A stretch of DNA of 34,744 nucleotides from contig JAKSDA010000267.1 of NCBI GenBank assembly GCA_022360315.1, positions 1 to 34,744 of the forward strand. Direction: 5' to 3'. Below, in pieces: positions 17,197 to 25,398 of this stretch. The position numbers and the translations under genes were made by a program. Within the stretch, counting starts at the first letter, position 1; every line of letters begins with the position of its first letter. A model generated the notes under the pieces. It was not told the DNA's origin. It made no database searches and saw nothing but the letters and a program-made list of their open reading frames with translations. The DNA comes from Pseudomonadota bacterium (GTDB taxonomy: Bacteria; Myxococcota_A; Polyangia; Haliangiales; Haliangiaceae).

Positions 17197-18849
17197 TCAT
17201 CGCCAGCGCGCGGCCAGCGGCATGCGCCGACCCGGGCCAAAGGTCTTGTGCCGGATCTTGATGCCCGGCGCGGCCTGACTCCGTTTGTATTCGCTCTGGC
17301 GCACCAGGGCCAGCACCCGATCGACCACCTGGGCATCGAAACCGCGCGCCGCGATCTCGGCCGGCGAGAGATGTGATTCGATATATGACTCCAAAATAGC
17401 ATCCAGGATGTCGTACGGCGGCAAGCTGTCCTGGTCGAGTTGATCGGGACGCAACTCGGCACTGGGCGGCTTGTCGAGCGTCGACGACGGAATGAGTTCG
17501 CGCCCGGCCTGGCGGTTGATCTCGCGGGCCAGCTGGTAGATCTCGGTCTTGGGCACATCGCTGATCACGGCCAGGCCGCCCGACATGTCGCCATAGAGGG
17601 TGCAATAACCGACTGCGACTTCACTCTTGTTTCCGGTCGTGAGCACGATGTGGCCGAATTTGTTGGACAGTGCCATGAGAATGACACCGCGGCACCGAGC
17701 CTGAATGTTTTCTTCCGCGACATCGGGCGCACAACCCCGAAAGGCCGGCTCCAGGGCGTCGAGCAGGGCCTGAAATGGGCCCTCGATGGCAATGGTCTGA
17801 TAGTGAATGGCCAGGTTCTCGGCCAGCGTTTGCGCGTCGGTCGTGGAATGCTCGGACGAATAACGCGACGGCATGGACACACCGTACACGTTGTCCGGGC
17901 CGAGCGCGCGCGCGGCAATGGCCGCAGTGAGCGCCGAATCGATCCCGCCCGACAGACCGATCAACGCGCTTTTGAAACCGCACTTTTTGACATAATCTCG
18001 GGTACCGAGAACCAGTGCATCGAGGGTGGCAGCGGCGTCGTCCGGCGCGGTGTCGCGGATCGGGCCGCGGCCGTGTCCACTATCGATGTCGATATCGGCG
18101 ATGATCATATCTTCGGCGAATTCACGGGCCCGGGCAGCCACCGTACCGTCGGCGGAAAACACCGCCGACCCGCCGTCGAAGACCAGATCGTCGTTGCCGC
18201 CGACCTGATTGACCATGACCAGCGGCCTGTGGTGTTTACCGGCCTGAGCGGCGAGCATGCGGGGGCGCAGGGTGCGCTTGTGGACGGCAAACGGCGACGC
18301 CGCAATGTTGATCAAAAGCCGGGCACCAAGGGCGATCTGTTGGGCAATCGGATCGCTGCGGTAGCGGCGCTCGGGCCAAAAATCCGCGTCGTTCCAGATG
18401 TCTTCGCAGATCGAAATACCCATTTTGACGCCGCTGACCTCGGCCAGCTCGATGCTGTCTGCCGGCTCGAAATAACGCCATTCGTCGAACACGTCATATG
18501 TGGGCAACAGTGATTTGTAGTGGACCGAACGGACCTGGCCATCGCCGATGACAGCCGCGCCATTGCGCAGCCGCTCGCCGTTCGAACTCGCCCCGCCGCG
18601 ATCGACAAACCCAACCACAGCGGGAATCGCGGCCCGCGCGACGATCTCGTCAAGGGCACGCCGATTGGCGTCGACAAAGGCCGGTCGCTCGAGCAGGTCG
18701 CGCGGTGGATAACCGCACACAGCGAGTTCGGCGCATACGGCGAGTTCGGCGCCGGCCCGGGCGGCCTGGTCGATGCCGGCGAGCAATCCGGCTACATTGC
18801 GCGCGAAGTCGGCCACAGTGGGATTCTTCTGGATCAGCGCGATTTTCAT
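17197..18849 (-). CDS. nadE: Glutamine-dependent NAD+ synthetase
   Basis: The enzyme makes NAD from deamido-NAD, ATP and glutamine. The 550-residue protein has an N-terminal nitrilase-type glutaminase domain with triad Glu41, Lys112 and Cys148 (SICEDIWND). The C-terminal synthetase domain has the ATP-binding loop SGGIDS at 300 to 305 and the YGVSMPSRYSSEHS segment. A good AAGGAG site precedes the ATG. The Ala-Glu-Leu-Ala-Val-Cys stretch occurs twice around Glu41, but the spacing equals that of ordinary family members, so it is not an insertion. Length is normal. Confidence 0.96.
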   Translation of the reverse strand: MKIALIQKNPTVADFARNVAGLLAGIDQAARAGAELAVCAELAVCGYPPRDLLERPAFVDANRRALDEIVARAAIPAVVGFVDRGGASSNGERLRNGAAVIGDGQVRSVHYKSLLPTYDVFDEWRYFEPADSIELAEVSGVKMGISICEDIWNDADFWPERRYRSDPIAQQIALGARLLINIAASPFAVHKRTLRPRMLAAQAGKHHRPLVMVNQVGGNDDLVFDGGSAVFSADGTVAARAREFAEDMIIADIDIDSGHGRGPIRDTAPDDAAATLDALVLGTRDYVKKCGFKSALIGLSGGIDSALTAAIAARALGPDNVYGVSMPSRYSSEHSTTDAQTLAENLAIHYQTIAIEGPFQALLDALEPAFRGCAPDVAEENIQARCRGVILMALSNKFGHIVLTTGNKSEVAVGYCTLYGDMSGGLAVISDVPKTEIYQLAREINRQAGRELIPSSTLDKPPSAELRPDQLDQDSLPPYDILDAILESYIESHLSPAEIAARGFDAQVVDRVLALVRQSEYKRSQAAPGIKIRHKTFGPGRRMPLAARWR

Positions 18850-19052
18850 CGTATACAGCTCCTTGTGGCGAACGTTCAGACAACAAACGTGCAGCCGGAC
18901 AGCGCCGGCCCGCAGAATTTGCAGTGGCGTCGAGGGCAGTTTTCGCGCACATTCTGCCGCATCTACGCAGGTTCACGTTGGAAAGGATGAGCGCGATCGG
19001 ACGCGGCTCGGCTCCGGTTCGCCAATTGCATCGGTCATCGGGTATGCGCAGC

Positions 19053-20036
19053 TCATTCACTTCGCATGCGCAGAATCACTTTTCCGTAACTCGCCCGCTT
19101 CTCGATCGCCGCGAGCGCCTCGGGCAACTGGTTGCGCTGGTATTCCCGATAGATGATCGGTTCGATCTCACCGTTGCAGTACATCTCGCACAGCCGGTCG
19201 TGGGTGGCGTGAATGCGGGCCGGCTCGTGAAACTGATGGTTGCCCCAGTTGAGGCCGATAACCGATATATTCTTGAGCAAGATGCGGTTGGTCCGGACCT
19301 CGGGAATGCGGCCGCTGGCAAACCCGATGACCAGAACCCGGCCGCCAAACGCAATACACTTGAGGCTGCTGTCAAATACATCGCCGCCAATGGGATCGAA
19401 GATGACGTCCGCCCCCCGCCCCGATGTCAGCTTTTTGACCTCTCTCACAAAATCGTCGTCGCGGTAGTTGATCAGGTGATCGGCACCGCAGCGGCGGCAG
19501 ATGTCGAGTTTTTCGTCGTTGCCCGCTGTGGCGATCACCGTGGCGCCCAGCGCCTTGCCGATCTGGATGGCCGCGGTGCCCACTCCGCCAGACCCGCCGT
19601 GGACCAGCAAAACCTCGCCTTTTTGCAGCCGGGCGCGGTAGTCCAGTGCAAAATAGCCGGTCTGATAGACGATGGTCAGAGCTGCGGCGTGAACGCCAGT
19701 CATCTGGTCGGGCATGCGAAAGCAGGTTTGATCGGGCAGGGCCATGCGCTCGCCGAACGCGCCCCACAGGTTGGTGGCAATGACGCGATCGCCGGCGCCA
19801 AATCGACTCTTTTTGCCGGCTGCGATCACCCTGCCGCTGGCCTCCATACCGGGCACAAACGGCAGCGGAGCCTTGACCTGATACTTGCCGGCGATAAACA
19901 GGAGGTCGGGAAAATTGAGCCCGGCGGCCTCTACTTCAACGACCACTCCGGCTTCGGGTGGGCTCGGTTCGTCGCACTCCTCCCAGGTCAGCAATTCGCG
20001 ATAGTTGCCGTATTCGTGGACTCTCCAGGCATGCAT
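19053..20036 (-). CDS. Zinc-free alcohol dehydrogenase-like quinone oxidoreductase
   Basis: This is a 327-residue medium-chain reductase of the NADPH:quinone oxidoreductase type. The N-terminal GroES-like half contains AAGLNFPDLLFIAGKY and PFVPGMEASGRV. The Rossmann half has the nucleotide loop HGGSGGVGTAAIQ. Zinc-ligand cysteines of true alcohol dehydrogenases are absent, as in the quinone-reductase branch. An AAGGA site precedes the ATG. The natural substrate is unknown; relatives reduce quinones or enoyl compounds. The 203-bp gap to nadE shows no feature that I can support. Confidence 0.92.
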   Translation of the reverse strand: MHAWRVHEYGNYRELLTWEECDEPSPPEAGVVVEVEAAGLNFPDLLFIAGKYQVKAPLPFVPGMEASGRVIAAGKKSRFGAGDRVIATNLWGAFGERMALPDQTCFRMPDQMTGVHAAALTIVYQTGYFALDYRARLQKGEVLLVHGGSGGVGTAAIQIGKALGATVIATAGNDEKLDICRRCGADHLINYRDDDFVREVKKLTSGRGADVIFDPIGGDVFDSSLKCIAFGGRVLVIGFASGRIPEVRTNRILLKNISVIGLNWGNHQFHEPARIHATHDRLCEMYCNGEIEPIIYREYQRNQLPEALAAIEKRASYGKVILRMRSE

Positions 20037-20344
20037 AGGTTCCTTTCGCGCTCGTCATGCGCTGTGTCATCGATCGGAATCGAGTCGGGATCGGGTCGTA
20101 ATCGTGCAATGAGTTTGTCGGTGCTATGGGGGCAGCACCGGGCGGATGGTAGAACGCCTGCAATGTGGCGCAAAGGGTTTGTGGTCACGATCGCTGTGCG
20201 CGCATGGCGTTCCAGTCGCGCACTGCTGGCCGGTGATGGTTGTCGGCCGGGCGAGCACGCCTGCGAGCGAGCCTCTATCGTTTCGGCGCTGGGCGAGTTG
20301 AACCGGGATCCGCCAGCCGGTTCGGGATCCATCGGAGCGCGCTG
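20037..20344. other. Divergent intergenic region
   Basis: These 308 bp separate the start of the quinone-reductase gene (minus) from the start of an exported protein (plus) and should hold both promoters. The plus-strand gene has GGAG 8 bp before its GTG. No convincing -35/-10 pair, repeat or RNA gene was seen. Confidence 0.4.
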
Positions 20345-21283
20345 GTGAAGCGTGCTGTGCCCCGGAAGCGGGCCCTGGGCCGGGGGCTTTGGCGCATTGT
20401 GGCAACCCTTGCGGTCACCCTCCTGGCTCCGGTCAACATACTGTGGGCCCAGCCCGAGGCGACCCGGCCCCTAGCGGTGCCGGATCGGTCGGCCGCAGTG
20501 CCCGGCCGTGTCGGAGCCCCGGAGGCGTTGTGCTACCAGCTCATGCTGGAGCCGGCCGACATACCGCTGCGCGACAGCGGGGTCGATCAGGTGCACAGTG
20601 CGTGCGGACAGCGGACAGTGCGGGTCCAGTCGCGGGGGTCGCTGGGCCACGACGAGGCGGATGTGCACCGCACTGCGACCGGCAGCGTGTTTGTCGCTCT
20701 GCGCGTCCAGGAGAGCCCTGGTTATGAATGGGAGCTCAGCGTGCGACTCGCTGACTATCACCACGTTCGCAACGACCCGAAGGCCCGGGATAAAGTCGCG
20801 TTTGGCCCGGTGTTTTTGGGTACAGCCAGGTTGTTCTCGGGCCGTCTTCTCGGCATGCGCGCGGTGTATTCGCCCAGCGTGCGCCTATCGGTCCCGATGA
20901 CCAACACCGGCCACGACGTGGCCACCGCAAGTGCGTCTCCGGCCTTTGCCGCCACCGTCGAGGTCGCCGACAAGTTGCTGGTACACGGTCGGGTGGCGGT
21001 GTTGTTGTGGGGAGCCCTGGCGACTGATGATCCCGATGGCCGGGTTGCGTTCGCAGTCGCCACCGACGCGGCTTACCTCTTGACCGGCTCCTTTGCAGTT
21101 ACCGCGGGTAGCCAGGTGCAGACCGGCTGGTACGGTGTCGGCCTCGATCACCTGGTCGTGCGCAGCGCCATACGCGTTCGTCTGGCCCGAGGCTATCGGA
21201 TTGATCTCGCCGCCTCGGTGCCGCTGGCCGGCGCCGAGCGCACCGACTGGCAGGCCCAGCTCAGCTTGGTGCGCGACCTCTGA
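20345..21283 (+). CDS. Exported hypothetical protein
   Basis: The family is not recognised. The GTG at 20345 is chosen because GGAG lies 8 bp upstream and because it gives a textbook signal peptide: a basic start (KRAVPRKRALGRGLWR), a hydrophobic core, and a likely cut after LWA. The frame is open 35 codons further upstream, but without such a start. The mature protein, about 280 residues, has two Cys (ALCYQLM and SACGQR) and alternating hydrophobic residues that suggest beta strands, with no membrane helix. It could be periplasmic, outer-membrane or secreted. It converges on a minus-strand gene whose stop is 1 bp away. Confidence 0.75.
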   Translation: MKRAVPRKRALGRGLWRIVATLAVTLLAPVNILWAQPEATRPLAVPDRSAAVPGRVGAPEALCYQLMLEPADIPLRDSGVDQVHSACGQRTVRVQSRGSLGHDEADVHRTATGSVFVALRVQESPGYEWELSVRLADYHHVRNDPKARDKVAFGPVFLGTARLFSGRLLGMRAVYSPSVRLSVPMTNTGHDVATASASPAFAATVEVADKLLVHGRVAVLLWGALATDDPDGRVAFAVATDAAYLLTGSFAVTAGSQVQTGWYGVGLDHLVVRSAIRVRLARGYRIDLAASVPLAGAERTDWQAQLSLVRDL

Positions 21284-21284
21284 G

Positions 21285-21605
21285 TCAAAAGCCCATTCGC
21301 ACAACGACCCCGGCCGACCCCTGGCCAGCATGGGGAATGACCGCCAGCGAGGCGGGGGTGGGCGGTTTCGACCGCCAGCCGACCAGGGAGAGGACCGTGC
21401 CGGCGACGGTGCCGACCCCGCCCGCGATCAACAGGATCGTCGCCCGTTTTTCGGCCCGCTGGCCGCGTTCGTAGGTCGCCTGCAACTGATCTGTCCACTC
21501 CACCCCCGGCGCGAGATCGCCGAGTTCGCGCGAGGCATCGTTGGCCCGCCAGGCCTCGTAGCCGGCCCTGCTCAGGCCCGCAGTGCCGAGCGCAAAGAGG
21601 CCCAC
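21285..21605 (-). CDS. Small membrane protein or C-terminal gene fragment
   Basis: This 106-residue frame has two hydrophobic helices (residues 1 to 12 and about 53 to 75), an intervening charged helical segment (GYEAWRANDASRELGDL) and a C-terminal GSAGVVVRMGF. The pattern resembles the extreme C-terminus of larger myxobacterial membrane proteins of PEGA or kinase type, in which a helix pair brackets a charged loop. An in-frame TGA closes the frame about 20 codons upstream of the GTG start, and there is no clear ribosome site. It is therefore best read as the surviving 3' end of a broken gene, although independent expression cannot be excluded. Confidence 0.5.
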   Translation of the reverse strand: MGLFALGTAGLSRAGYEAWRANDASRELGDLAPGVEWTDQLQATYERGQRAEKRATILLIAGGVGTVAGTVLSLVGWRSKPPTPASLAVIPHAGQGSAGVVVRMGF

Positions 21606-21850
21606 GCCGAGGCCCTGTACCAGTCGGTTGGGCGAACGTCGCGCGCGCTGTGGCGGTCCCGTTCAGTGCGCGGCTGCTCACCCGCCAGCGGCGAGGGCAA
21701 ATCCACCAGCGTCCAGGCTCGCCGGTATAGCAGCGCGCCGGTTGCTTGCTTCTGCAGAAGCTCGCTGAGCGGCATGCGCTGTCCGCCTCGGGGGCTCACG
21801 TCTCGAGCCAGGGCCTAGTAATAGGGCTCGGGGTCGGGTTCTGCGCTCAT
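21572..21850 (-). pseudogene. Disrupted 5' part of the preceding membrane-protein gene
   Basis: An ATG at 21850 starts MSAEPDPEPYY and then meets a TAG at 21815-21817. The same frame then continues as ALARDVSPRGGQRMPLSELL, QKQATGALLYRR and onward until it runs out of frame with the 106-residue frame at 21285-21605. One nonsense change plus one frameshift would reconnect all parts into a protein of about 180 residues. This reconstruction is inference. The GTG at 21799 could instead be a real start of a 75-residue protein. Confidence 0.4.
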
Positions 21851-21878
21851 CGTGAGCGGATCGGTGGCCAACCCAACC

Positions 21879-22658
21879 TCATTCGTTACGACGTTCGATA
21901 GGGGTATGAGAAACCGAATCACCGCTGGCGTTTTTGCGCCGCTTCCGCTCCTGCTGCTTTAGCGCGACCTGGAAGTCGCGCTTGATCTCGCGCAGGCTTC
22001 GCATGGCACTGGCCCGCAGCTCAGGTTGCTCCATGGCATCGCCGAAGTTGATCGCGTCGTACCTTTTCTTCAGGTCGGCAGATGCCTTGGTGTCGAGATC
22101 GTCCCGATGGCTGCGCACTGCCGAGCCGACATTTGAGTACAGAATTTTGAATTCCCGCGGGGAGGCCTCGGCGCCTTCTTCTTCATGCGGAACTGTGGTG
22201 CTAGGCTCCAGGCGAATGCGCACTATGTCATCGCTGGCGATTTTTATGGTATAGGCTTTGTTGAAGAAGCCCCGGAAACTCACTCTTATTTTGACTATTT
22301 TGGTCCCACCTTCCAGCTCGTAGCTGGTGCCGTGGACTGGCTGGCCATCGATCGTGGTCGAAGCATACTCGGGCTGCACGTCAAGCGTGATCCTCGCGCT
22401 GCGCTGGTTCATGGGGGCGGGGGACACCCAGCAGAAGAGAGCGAACCCAGCAGCAACCCATAACCCGCTGGTCGCAGCAATAAGCGCTCTTGCAGTCATG
22501 CTCCGGTAGACTACGAAAGCCGCGCCTATCCCCATAGGGATTCCGGTCCACGTAGCAAGCTCTGCGAGTTCGATGACGGCTAGCACGGATATGAGAAAGA
22601 GAAGAGCCACCAGGAGCCGCATTAGCTCACGGCGATTGTCTGGATTGTTGCCGCTCAC
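21879..22658 (-). CDS. Membrane protein with PEGA-like extracytoplasmic domain
   Basis: This 259-residue protein starts at a GTG that overlaps the stop of the preceding gene by 4 bp, with AAGGGGAAAG upstream, so the two are translationally coupled. Three hydrophobic helices occupy residues 12 to 85. A beta-rich segment follows (about 90 to 150: ITLDVQPEYASTTIDGQPV and later RIRLEPS) that resembles a PEGA domain, a fold common in surface-associated proteins. The last 100 residues are charged and helical (REIKRDFQVALKQQERKRRK). No enzyme motif is visible. PEGA assignment is by pattern, not by search. Confidence 0.75.
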   Translation of the reverse strand: MSGNNPDNRRELMRLLVALLFLISVLAVIELAELATWTGIPMGIGAAFVVYRSMTARALIAATSGLWVAAGFALFCWVSPAPMNQRSARITLDVQPEYASTTIDGQPVHGTSYELEGGTKIVKIRVSFRGFFNKAYTIKIASDDIVRIRLEPSTTVPHEEEGAEASPREFKILYSNVGSAVRSHRDDLDTKASADLKKRYDAINFGDAMEQPELRASAMRSLREIKRDFQVALKQQERKRRKNASGDSVSHTPIERRNE

Positions 22659-23284
22659 TCTTTCCCCTTGGAACGCAGCACGTTTGCGAGGGTTCTCATT
22701 ATTCCGCCTGCCGGAAGTGGGCCCACCAGTGCCAGCACATAAGAAAACACAATGACCGTACCAGCAAACGTACTAGCGGTGTCGCGCTCCCGACCCTTCA
22801 CCATCGGATAGATTAGGAGAAACAACCCTCCTACTAAAATCAGTATGAAGAGAATATGATGTAGCCAGAGGGGGAGAACATGGCGATTGGTCGCCGGTTG
22901 GGGCTTGACGGGGGGAGGTGCGAGCGCCTGCTCCTGTTCGGAAAGAGTTCCCATGGCCACAGGCGAAGGACCGAGCACCGGGATTTCCCCTACTGGCAAC
23001 AGCATGTAGCATTGTGCCACGATTTCAATCTCTTCGGCACACTCCGGTCGCTGCATCGCCAATGCATCGAAGAACGCCCTCGTCACTTGGCCGCGGCTCA
23101 GCAGCTTCTCCGCCGCCAGTGACGCGTACTGGTTCTTAGGAGCGTGTACTACCAGCGGCAGATCGTCAGAGAGTTCGCGGCTCACCTTGTGTCGCAGGAA
23201 CCGATACAGCTCATCGGGCGCAAACATCTCGGCCAAGAGCTGGGCCAGCTGACCCTCGAACTGGTCGCCTGGGGGTCGTTGCAC
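22655..23284 (-). CDS. Membrane protein with N-terminal effector-associated-domain-like region
   Basis: This is a 209-residue protein from a GTG with a strong GAGGAGG site 7 bp upstream. Residues 1 to about 85 form an all-helical domain: LAQLLAEMFAPDELYRFLRH, then AAEKLLSRGQVTRAFFDALA and RPECAEEIEIVA. In organisation this is like the small death-fold-like effector-associated domains (EADs) reported beside NTPase, peptidase and FGE-type proteins in multicellular bacteria. A Pro-rich linker follows, then two membrane helices (about 140 to 162 and 170 to 192). It is coupled to the PEGA-like gene and lies downstream of the FGE-like gene. The EAD assignment is inference from pattern; an unrelated helical domain is possible. 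Confidence 0.75.
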   Translation of the reverse strand: MQRPPGDQFEGQLAQLLAEMFAPDELYRFLRHKVSRELSDDLPLVVHAPKNQYASLAAEKLLSRGQVTRAFFDALAMQRPECAEEIEIVAQCYMLLPVGEIPVLGPSPVAMGTLSEQEQALAPPPVKPQPATNRHVLPLWLHHILFILILVGGLFLLIYPMVKGRERDTASTFAGTVIVFSYVLALVGPLPAGGIMRTLANVLRSKGKE

Positions 23285-23350
23285 AAGTCTGCCTCCTCGT
23301 TCTGCACTGTGACTGGCGATGGTAGCAGCACTGGCTCCTGCTCTTCAAAA

Positions 23351-23370
23351 GTGTCCTCGATTGAGGACAC
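23351..23370 (-). terminator. Intrinsic terminator-like hairpin
   Basis: A perfect 8-bp stem (GTGTCCTC with GAGGACAC) closes a 4-base loop. On the minus strand it is followed at once by TTTT. It lies 34 bp after the stop of the FGE-like gene and 67 bp before the EAD-like gene, so it would separate their transcripts. Confidence 0.6.
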
Positions 23371-23403
23371 TGGGAGGCGGTGGGGTGACCAGCAGTGTCG
23401 GGG

Positions 23404-24234
23404 TCATGGCTGGCGAGGCAGGGACCGAGCGGCCCGGAAGCCCCAGTCCCGGTCCCGGTCACCGGGCTCGGACCTGAATCGGAGCCCGCAGCGAAGGTAC
23501 TTGGACCAGTCGCCTACAGATCCGCCGCGCAGCGCTCGAGACTTGCTTTTCGCCGCGCCGAGGGGATCAGTCTCTGCTTGGCCTGATGGTCGCACTGCGT
23601 AAGGTCCATACCAGTCCCACACCCATTCCCAAACATTGCCGTGCATATCATACAGTCCCCAGTCATTCGGTTCCTTGCCGCCTACTGGATGTGCCGTGCT
23701 CCCAGCTTCCTTGTACCAGGCATACGAACCCAGTATTGAGTCGTCATCCCCAAATATTGAGTCGTCATCCCCAAAGCTGTACGCCGTCTGGCTGCCTGCA
23801 CGACATGCGTGCTCCCACTCCGCCTCGGTCGGTAGACGGTAACCATTGCACCCCTGAATCCACTCGATATCGTCGCCCTCTCCGCTGTAGCAGGGTGCCA
23901 GACTGTCCCGCATTGACAGCCTGTTCAAAAACTCGATGGCATTCCACCAGCTCACATTCTGGACCGGCCGGTGGGGACTACATCCGCCATCTTTGCAATC
24001 GCTTGGACTCTCTCCCATGACCAGCTTCCACTGCTTTTGCGTTACCTCTGTCTCCGCAATGGCAAATGGTGAGACCTGTACTTTGTTCCTCGCCAATCTC
24101 GTCGAGCGCGCGGTCGAGTGCAGCGAGCGCGTGGCGCCGTAGTTCTCGCTCGTGTCGAGCCTGTGCGCGCTGCTCGCCTTGGTCGATGGCGTCGGCCTCG
24201 GTCGGCTCAACGCCTGGCAGCGAGTACGAGCCAT
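23404..24234 (-). CDS. FGE/SUMF1-like protein, 5'-truncated
   Basis: From about position 24081 downward the frame encodes a formylglycine-generating-enzyme-fold domain: SPFAIAETEVTQKQW, NVSWWNAIEFLNRLS, GYRLPTEAEWEHACRAG, NDWGLYDMHGNVWEW and the end RALRGGSVGDWSKYLRCGLR. The two active-site cysteines of sulfatase-activating FGE are not present in that last segment, so sulfatase activation is unlikely. The first part of the domain (the MGS...RPxHxVxL region) is missing. The 51 codons upstream of 24081 are an out-of-frame reading of an antirepressor-like fragment. A 21-bp tandem duplication repeats FGDDDSI. It is probably a recently damaged gene; expression from an internal start cannot be excluded. 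Confidence 0.75.
   Translation of the reverse strand: MARTRCQALSRPRPTPSTKASSAHRLDTSENYGATRSLHSTARSTRLARNKVQVSPFAIAETEVTQKQWKLVMGESPSDCKDGGCSPHRPVQNVSWWNAIEFLNRLSMRDSLAPCYSGEGDDIEWIQGCNGYRLPTEAEWEHACRAGSQTAYSFGDDDSIFGDDDSILGSYAWYKEAGSTAHPVGGKEPNDWGLYDMHGNVWEWVWDWYGPYAVRPSGQAETDPLGAAKSKSRALRGGSVGDWSKYLRCGLRFRSEPGDRDRDWGFRAARSLPRQP
23734..23775 (-). repeat. Perfect 21-bp tandem duplication in the FGE-like gene
   Basis: Positions 23734-23754 and 23755-23775 are identical and adjacent. They encode FGDDDSI twice, where family members have one such turn before the GSYAWY segment. The frame is preserved. Exact identity points to a recent slip or unequal exchange. Confidence 0.95.
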
Positions 24235-24400
24235 CCTGCTCGAGCGCCGGGAACACCTCGCGTCGCAGCCACTTGCGGAGGGCTATGCCTTTGGGTTTGG
24301 TGGTCCGGAGCAGAGCGCCAGTGATCCCCTCTTTATACAGAAAGACGACTGAGGCGGCCTTGGCACTGACCCCCTGCAGCGTTGTCACTGACCCCCTCAA
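24082..24400 (-). pseudogene. Antirepressor (BRO-N-like) fragment
   Basis: The frame begins near a TTG at 24400. It contains VVFLYKEGITGALLRTTKPK, then ALRKWLRREVFPALEQDGSY, which resembles the last third of the BRO-N domain of phage-type antirepressors, followed by a charged helix (ARHERELRRHALAALDRAL). The N-terminal part of the domain is not found. At about 24081 the FGE-like sequence takes over in another frame, although this frame itself stays open to 23978. Likely a mobile-element-derived remnant fused to the neighbouring gene by recombination. Family assignment is by pattern only. Confidence 0.45.
24364..24397. repeat. Direct 12-bp repeat with inverted partner
   Basis: CACTGACCCCCT occurs at 24364-24375 and 24386-24397. 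A GGGATCAGTG just downstream (24402-24411) pairs with the second copy as an imperfect hairpin. The cluster lies at the 5' edge of the antirepressor-like fragment. It could be an operator, or the scar of an element end. Confidence 0.5.
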
Positions 24401-24432
24401 CGGGATCAGTGTCTTAGCTGCGGCCCGGCCGG

Positions 24433-25353
24433 GTGTCCAGACGGACTGACCTGCGGCGAGGACGAGTTTTGTTACGCAGTCCTGCCCGGAGTAACCCGGA
24501 TGCGGGAACCGCGCCAGTCAGTGCACTTCCCATCGAGGATTCGTTTGCCGATACCACTCGATTCACCGACCTGTCGGCCCTGGTCTCGTGGGGACGGCTC
24601 GCTCCTGGCACCACGGCATTTCAACTCGGCCCGCACAATGGCCAACAGTCGATCTCACTGATTCGCGAAGGGCCGAGCAGTACCTTGCCGCACGCCGGCC
24701 TGGCCAAATCGACCGACCTGCGCGGCTTTTCGAGCATTGACTACGACTTCGGCAAACCGGTCGATCACCGGGTGGCCACTCTGTCGATCGAGTTCGACGT
24801 CGCCTGGGACGAATTCGACAGCGCGGGTGAGCGCGGCAAACTGCACGTCATTGTCTTGCACGACTATCCCGGCAACGGCGTGGTAGCCAATCAGGACCAG
24901 AATCTCGCCGAGACTCCATTCGGACGGCCGGCCTACACCCTGGTCTTGCGCAACGGCGACAATGGCGCTGGCGGGGGTCAGCCCTTTCTCTTCTACGGGG
25001 GCGGCAGCGACCTCGATGGCTCGTTGGCCATTTTTCAAACTATGTGGTGGCTGCCCGGATTTGTATCGCCCCCCGGAGGAGGCACAGTTGGAGTCGACGA
25101 GCCCTATCCACAGCATTCGTGGATACGTTCGCCCACGGCAGTTGCCACCACCGAGTGGCAGCGTTTTCGCTTTGTCATCGCGCCAGACCGCATGCAGTTT
25201 TTCCAGGAAAACAACCTGCTCATCGATTTTCCCCTGCCCCGGCAATCGGCCGCGCCGCTATATCGCTACTTTGAGCAGTTCGAGGCGCTCCACATCTACT
25301 GGCGGGGCGTGCACCAAGTATATCTGAGCAATCTACGCATTGCGGCTCAATAG
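24433..25353 (+). CDS. Hypothetical protein, possibly missing its N-terminus
   Basis: From the GTG at 24433 there are 306 residues, but the first 30 are Arg-rich and have no ribosome site. The convincing part begins at about residue 33 (LPIEDSFADTTRFTDL). The body alternates hydrophobic residues in a beta-sandwich style (ATLSIEFDVAWDEFDSAGE, WQRFRFVIAPDRMQFFQENN, LHIYWRGVHQVYLSNLRIA). This is reminiscent of concanavalin-like sugar-binding or glycosidase folds, but no diagnostic motif is seen. There is no signal peptide, although this type of protein is normally exported. It starts back-to-back with the antirepressor-like fragment, so the 5' end may have been lost in the same rearrangement. 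Confidence 0.65.
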   Translation: MSRRTDLRRGRVLLRSPARSNPDAGTAPVSALPIEDSFADTTRFTDLSALVSWGRLAPGTTAFQLGPHNGQQSISLIREGPSSTLPHAGLAKSTDLRGFSSIDYDFGKPVDHRVATLSIEFDVAWDEFDSAGERGKLHVIVLHDYPGNGVVANQDQNLAETPFGRPAYTLVLRNGDNGAGGGQPFLFYGGGSDLDGSLAIFQTMWWLPGFVSPPGGGTVGVDEPYPQHSWIRSPTAVATTEWQRFRFVIAPDRMQFFQENNLLIDFPLPRQSAAPLYRYFEQFEALHIYWRGVHQVYLSNLRIAAQ

Positions 25354-25398
25354 CTGCAGCTCATCCAGCTTGTTTATCCGGCTCGATAGCCGCAGGGA

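Noticed and set aside
18711..18750. Apparent 18-bp tandem duplication in nadE encoding AELAVC twice
   Set aside because: The spacing between the preceding Gly-Ala and the following Gly-Tyr equals that of ordinary family members, so nothing is inserted; the likeness is coincidental or ancient.
23182..23370. A 62-codon frame overlapping the terminator-like hairpin
   Set aside because: Its GTG lies inside the hairpin, and its 3' half is an out-of-frame reading of the EAD-like gene, which has its own strong ribosome site.
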